Positions 14,364 to 17,485 of a stretch of DNA of 17,485 nucleotides are shown here, piece by piece. This stretch comes from an uncultured Slackia sp. (GTDB taxonomy: Bacteria; Actinomycetota; Coriobacteriia; Coriobacteriales; Eggerthellaceae). Below the pieces are notes generated by a model that was not told where the DNA came from, ran no database searches, and saw nothing but the letters and a program-made list of their open reading frames with translations. Every line of letters starts with the position of its first letter. Position 1 is the stretch's first letter. Made by a program: the position numbers and the translations under genes. The stretch covers positions 1 to 17,485 of the forward strand of contig USEZ01000024.1 of NCBI GenBank assembly GCA_900553775.1, read 5' to 3'.

Positions 14364-16028
14364 ATGGAAGAACGGAAACTGAGCCGTCGCGCATTCTTGG
14401 GAACGGCCGGGGCGGCAACCGGATTGGCCGCGCTGGCAAGCCTGGGCGGATGCGCGCCGAAGACGGGAGGAGCCGAACAGGCCGCAACCGAAAGCGTCGC
14501 GTCGAACGGCGCCATGCAAACGACCGACCCGTCGAAGGCCGTCTGGCCCGTGGTCGAAGAGATCGAAGTGGGCGCGGCGGGCGAAGGAGAAATCGCCTTC
14601 ATGGCCGAGCCGATAGCGGAATCGGATATCGTCGCAACCCATGATGTCGATGTCGTCGTATGCGGGCTGGGGCCGGCGGGCGATGCCGCCGCGCTTTCCT
14701 GCGCCGAACATGGCCTGAAAACCGTCGCCGTCGAAAAACAGAGCACCGGCAACTACAACTCGGCGACCATCGGCGGAACGAACTCGAAGCTGCACCAGCA
14801 CTGGGGCATGACCTACGACACCGACGCATGGATCGCCGACGCCATGGTCGACTGCGCTTTCCAGGGCGACATGAGCCTGTACCGCCACTTCCTTGAGAAA
14901 AACGGCGAGGCCGTCGATTGGTATATCGGACACTTCGACAACCAGAACCTCGACGACTATCCGCTCACGTTCGCCGCAGGGGATTTTCCCGATTTCCGCG
15001 ACGAGTACGACAAGACGTCGCTTTCGCGTTCGTGGAACACGTCGTTGAACCTGCCCTACCCTCCCGGCGACCTTGCGAAAATTCTTGCAGGCATTCTTGA
15101 AAACGCGGGAGCCGAAATCCGCTACAGCTGCCCAGCATGCCAGCTCGTCGCCGACGATACAGGACGCGTGACGGGAGTTATCGTGAAAAGCGAGCAAGGA
15201 TTCGAGAAATACAACTGCGCGAAAGGCGTCGTGCTAGCCACCGGCGGATACGAATTCAACCAGCAGATGCTCAAAGAACGCTGCCGTCCGCGCAGCGTGC
15301 CGGGCAGTTGGCTCACGGGCGCATTCGGAAACACCGGCGACGGCCATCAAATGGGCATCGCCGTCGGCGCGGCCGAAGACGAATTCCCGCAGCCCATCAT
15401 GCTCGACCCCGAGCAGCTCATGCCGTATCTGCGCGTCAACAAGCTAGGAAAGCGTTTCACCCCCGAATACGAGCCCTACGGCCACCTCGCGCTTGCGATT
15501 CAGGCGCAGCCCGGAACCTACGACTTCTACATCGTCGACGACGCCATCGACGAGAAGATCGACAAAATCTGGACGCCGAGCTCTTCGTGCTACGGCCCCA
15601 AGGAAGCCTGGACGGCCGCCGCTCGCAGCGAAAAAGCCTTGAAAGCCGATACGCTCGAAGAGCTTGCCGAATTGATGGAAGTACCCGTGGAAACGTTCGT
15701 CGCCTCCATCGAACGATGGAATGCTATGGCCGCCGCCGGCAAAGACGAGGATTTCGGATTCCCCGGCGACATGATGATGACCATCGACACTCCGCCCTAT
15801 TACGCCACGAAAGAATTCGCGGACGGGCTCTGCACGACGGGAGGCTTGCTCGTGGACGCCGAATGCCGCGTCCTCGACAAGAATCGCACCCCCATCGAAG
15901 GCCTTTTCGCGGCGGGCGTTGTTTCGGGCGGCATGTTCTACAACACCTATCCGCACAATCTGAACTGCCTCTCCCATACGCGCAATTGCCTGATGGGTTA
16001 CACCATCGGCGAAGTACTCGGCGCTTAA
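14364..16028 (+). CDS. Tat-exported FAD-dependent reductase lipoprotein
   Basis: 554 aa. The twin-arginine signal KLSRRAFLGTAGAATGLAAL is followed by the lipobox SLGGC (Cys30), predicting export of the folded flavoprotein and lipid anchoring. A short linker precedes the FAD Rossmann segment VVVCGLGPAGDAAALSCAEH (GLGPAG at 101-106) ending VAVEK. GVVLATGGYEFNQQML and the C-terminal GLFAAGVVSGGMFYN are typical of the fumarate reductase/ketosteroid dehydrogenase flavoprotein fold. There is no FMN_bind domain, unlike the reductase at 5150. The fumarate-site HGANRLGGNA segment is replaced by NTYPHNLNCLSHTRNCLMGY, so the substrate is probably not fumarate. ATG at 14364 follows CGAGGAGGG. It is divergent from the LuxR regulator and convergent with a multihaem cytochrome that may supply electrons. 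Substrate unknown. Confidence 0.93.
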   Translation: MEERKLSRRAFLGTAGAATGLAALASLGGCAPKTGGAEQAATESVASNGAMQTTDPSKAVWPVVEEIEVGAAGEGEIAFMAEPIAESDIVATHDVDVVVCGLGPAGDAAALSCAEHGLKTVAVEKQSTGNYNSATIGGTNSKLHQHWGMTYDTDAWIADAMVDCAFQGDMSLYRHFLEKNGEAVDWYIGHFDNQNLDDYPLTFAAGDFPDFRDEYDKTSLSRSWNTSLNLPYPPGDLAKILAGILENAGAEIRYSCPACQLVADDTGRVTGVIVKSEQGFEKYNCAKGVVLATGGYEFNQQMLKERCRPRSVPGSWLTGAFGNTGDGHQMGIAVGAAEDEFPQPIMLDPEQLMPYLRVNKLGKRFTPEYEPYGHLALAIQAQPGTYDFYIVDDAIDEKIDKIWTPSSSCYGPKEAWTAAARSEKALKADTLEELAELMEVPVETFVASIERWNAMAAAGKDEDFGFPGDMMMTIDTPPYYATKEFADGLCTTGGLLVDAECRVLDKNRTPIEGLFAAGVVSGGMFYNTYPHNLNCLSHTRNCLMGYTIGEVLGA

Positions 16029-16041
16029 CGGCCCTCCTTTT

Positions 16042-16086
16042 CGGCGCATGGACAAGGCTTCGGCCCGTCCGTGCGCCGTCTTTTTT
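16042..16086 (+). terminator. Rho-independent terminator of the Tat flavoprotein gene
   Basis: CGGCGCA (16042-16048), with an added GGAC/GTCC pairing inside it, pairs with TGCGCCG (16072-16078) and is followed by TCTTTTTT. It lies 14 nt after the stop codon. Stem and T-run are both good. Confidence 0.88.
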
Positions 16087-16230
16087 CACCCGCGTCGGAA
16101 GCGTCGGCACGAAGGGAAGCCGAAAGCCTCGGCCCCAAACTCCGATAGCTCGCAAAACGGGCAGCAAGGCAGTCGAAGCACGCGAAACGGCGCCGAGCGC
16201 ACAGGCTCCATGCCCGATGGAAAACGCCGC

Positions 16231-16261
16231 GGGCGAGACGGACCTTGCATCCGTCTCGCCC
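16231..16261 (-). terminator. Terminator of the cytochrome gene (possibly bidirectional)
   Basis: GGGCGAGACGGA (16231-16242) and TCCGTCTCGCCC (16250-16261) form a perfect 12-bp stem with a 7-nt loop. On the minus strand it is followed by GCGGCGTTTT, a short T-run. It lies about 50 nt past the cytochrome stop. Confidence 0.72.
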
Positions 16262-16309
16262 GTCCAAGCGGTCGCCGGCTCCGATTGCCTTATGTGAAAT
16301 CTCCGGGAA

Positions 16310-17041
16310 TTACCGGTTTATCCCTTCCGTGCGGGCCGCCTCCTGCGCCGTCAGCCATCCGGAAGGAATGGGGGCGTCGTCGTGGCACTGCGAGCACATA
16401 TTCACCGACCGGCTATGGGCCTTATGGCAGGTGCCGCAATCGAACTGCGCGTGATAATCATCATGCGGATTGCGCGTTTCGGACAGGTCGGCCGTGATCC
16501 CTTCCAGCATCTCGCGCGTCATGACCGACCCGTCGGCGGCCGTATGACACGCCTCGTTGAGGCAGAACTCGTCGGGCATGGCTCCGCGTGCCGCCGTCAA
16601 GCGCTCAAGCGAGCGACTTTCCAAGATGGTATCGCCCTGCGCATTCTCGCCCAGCACCTCGTAGGACCCCGTCACCCAATGCATGCCCTCGCTCACCTGC
16701 TCGTGCAACGTGGGAACGTGACACCCCATGCAGGTCACATCGTTTTGACCGTGCAGGTATCCCATCATGGCGCTTTTTGCAGCATCATCGGGCATTTCGT
16801 TTCCGAACTTGTCATGCTCGCCATCGGCGTAGGTCTTGCAATAGGCGTCCATAGGCGTATGGCAGATGGCGGCGCAGAAGCTCGGCTGCTCGTGCCAGAC
16901 GAAAAACCCCGCGCCCGCTGCCGCGATCGCCGCGGCCACCACGACGATCGCAACCGCAGTCTTTTTCTTTCGCTTCGAGGCGGCAGTCGGAGCTTTCGCC
17001 CCCTCTTCGTTCGCCTTGATATCCGCATCCACATCCATCAT
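16310..17041 (-). CDS. Membrane-anchored multihaem cytochrome c (NrfH/NapC-like electron carrier)
   Basis: 243 aa with a cytoplasmic acidic/lysine-rich N-terminus, one membrane helix at about residues 28-48 (TAVAIVVVAAAIAAAGAGFF) and an outside domain with haem sites. Three are standard CXXCH (CMGCH 104-108, CGTCH 202-206, CSQCH 216-220). Two are spaced differently: CAAICH at 56-61 (CX3CH) and CLNEACH at 160-166 (CX4CH). Up to five haems c are thus possible. In the family such proteins oxidise menaquinol and pass electrons to a periplasmic or exported reductase. ATG at 17041 follows GGGAGG at 7 nt; a second ATG is adjacent. It lies downstream of a ferredoxin-like ORF on the same strand and converges with the Tat flavoprotein, its likely partner. 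Confidence 0.88.
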   Translation of the reverse strand: MMDVDADIKANEEGAKAPTAASKRKKKTAVAIVVVAAAIAAAGAGFFVWHEQPSFCAAICHTPMDAYCKTYADGEHDKFGNEMPDDAAKSAMMGYLHGQNDVTCMGCHVPTLHEQVSEGMHWVTGSYEVLGENAQGDTILESRSLERLTAARGAMPDEFCLNEACHTAADGSVMTREMLEGITADLSETRNPHDDYHAQFDCGTCHKAHSRSVNMCSQCHDDAPIPSGWLTAQEAARTEGINR

Positions 17042-17108
17042 CGCATTTCCTCCCTTCCTGGTCGCGCACCGCCGCCGAAGCGACAGACCGCGACATTTCG
17101 CATCTCTC

Positions 17109-17485
17109 TTACAGCCGAGGCTCTTTCGGCACGGCCGCTCCGATGCGCAACGCATCGTGCGGACAGATGTCCACGCAGCGACCGCACAGCATGCAGTCTC
17201 CCGCGGAAACGCGGCCGCTTTCTCCTGCGATGGACGGCTTCAAGATTTCGGGATCGCACAAGCAGACGTTCATGCATGCGCCGCATGCCGTGCACTTCTC
17301 GGAATCGATCAGCACGCTCGCCGCGCCGACAACGCCGAGCTGCGGTGCACCGAATTTTCCGTAGATTAAAATGTAGTTAAAAACCAGATTAACGAAGACA
17401 GCGGTAATACCGGCCTTCATCGGAAGCATTGTCTCGCCGCATTCGCGCAGCGTGCTGGCATAAAGCTGCACAAACAGGAACGGCG
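17109..17485 (-). CDS. Hybrid ORF: MATE transporter fragment joined to NapH-like ferredoxin C-terminus (partial)
   Basis: The frame is open through the window end, so the upstream part is missing. The C-terminal ~70 residues have two [4Fe-4S] motifs: CTACGACMNVC and CMLCGRCVDICP, with SVLIDSEK before and DPEILKP between, as at the end of NapH-like quinol-oxidising ferredoxins found beside such cytochromes. The preceding residues, QLYASTLRECGETMLPMKAG then VNLVFNYILIYGKFGAPQLG, are instead characteristic of a MATE-family multidrug/Na+ antiporter. The switch occurs around 17315-17330 (GVVGAA/SVLIDSE). The MATE-like bases (17340-17485) are visibly more AT-rich than the rest of the window. A natural MATE-ferredoxin fusion is not something I know; a deletion/recombination joint or an assembly chimera is more likely. 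The cytochrome gene follows after 67 nt. Confidence 0.7.
   Translation of the reverse strand, partial: PFLFVQLYASTLRECGETMLPMKAGITAVFVNLVFNYILIYGKFGAPQLGVVGAASVLIDSEKCTACGACMNVCLCDPEILKPSIAGESGRVSAGDCMLCGRCVDICPHDALRIGAAVPKEPRL

Noticed and set aside
1..17485. CRISPR arrays, tRNA or rRNA genes, transposase or integrase genes
   Set aside because: Looked for regularly spaced repeats, tRNA-like CCA/T-arm patterns and recombinase motifs by eye on both strands; none found. A cmscan/tRNAscan run would be decisive.

Overview
This GC-rich, densely coded window looks like a chromosomal segment of an anaerobic gut actinobacterium of the class Coriobacteriia, most likely an Eggerthellaceae member. The grounds are two Tat-exported flavoprotein reductases with lipobox signal peptides, a multihaem cytochrome c with a NapH-like ferredoxin fragment beside it, a LuxR-type regulator with a long multi-pass membrane domain divergent from a reductase, and a D/E/A/R-rich high-GC protein style. 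The assignment rests on gene content and remembered family features, not on a search.

Layout. 1-1022 (minus, cut by the window start) is a secreted coiled-coil protein with an RlpA-like/double-psi barrel end, directly downstream of guaB (IMP dehydrogenase, 1026-2543, minus). An M18 aminopeptidase (2875-4308, plus) is divergent from guaB and ends at a clear hairpin. 4309-5149 is a decayed region: a nested inverted repeat, two degenerate copies of the C-terminus of a DUF4143-type ATPase, and several hairpins. Then comes a first reductase module: a MerR-type promoter/operator (5068-5098), a Tat lipoprotein FAD reductase with a C-terminal FMN-binding domain (5150-7066), and a MerR-family regulator (7202-8050). 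A second copy of the nested inverted repeat (8072-8127) precedes a half-size ABC exporter (8309-10117). Converging on it are an XRE/zinc-ribbon regulator (10130-10588) and a diacylglycerol-kinase-like lipid kinase (10902-11810).

The last third is a second reductase module. A membrane LuxR regulator (12224-14104, minus) is divergent from a Tat FAD lipoprotein (14364-16028, plus). This ends at a strong terminator and converges with a membrane-anchored, probably pentahaem cytochrome c (16310-17041, minus). Upstream of the cytochrome is an ORF that joins part of a MATE transporter in frame to the ferredoxin end of a NapH-like protein (17109 to the window end).

How it fits together. Both modules look like extracytoplasmic respiratory reductases: quinol electrons would pass through the ferredoxin/cytochrome proteins to a lipid-anchored flavoprotein that reduces a small organic molecule. 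Both flavoproteins lack the HGxNRLGGNA-type fumarate-binding segment, so the substrates are unknown. Each module has its own regulator type, MerR for one and LuxR for the other.

The least ordinary sequence features are: (i) a ~150-bp MITE-like repeat present twice, one copy lying in frame inside the LuxR gene and supplying about 50 residues of linker; (ii) a perfect 23-bp palindrome in a 19-bp-spacer promoter, fitting autoregulation by the nearby MerR protein; (iii) a nested-palindrome repeat found twice; (iv) the MATE/ferredoxin hybrid at the window edge, which could be a rearrangement or an assembly chimera. I saw no tRNA, rRNA, CRISPR array or transposase gene.
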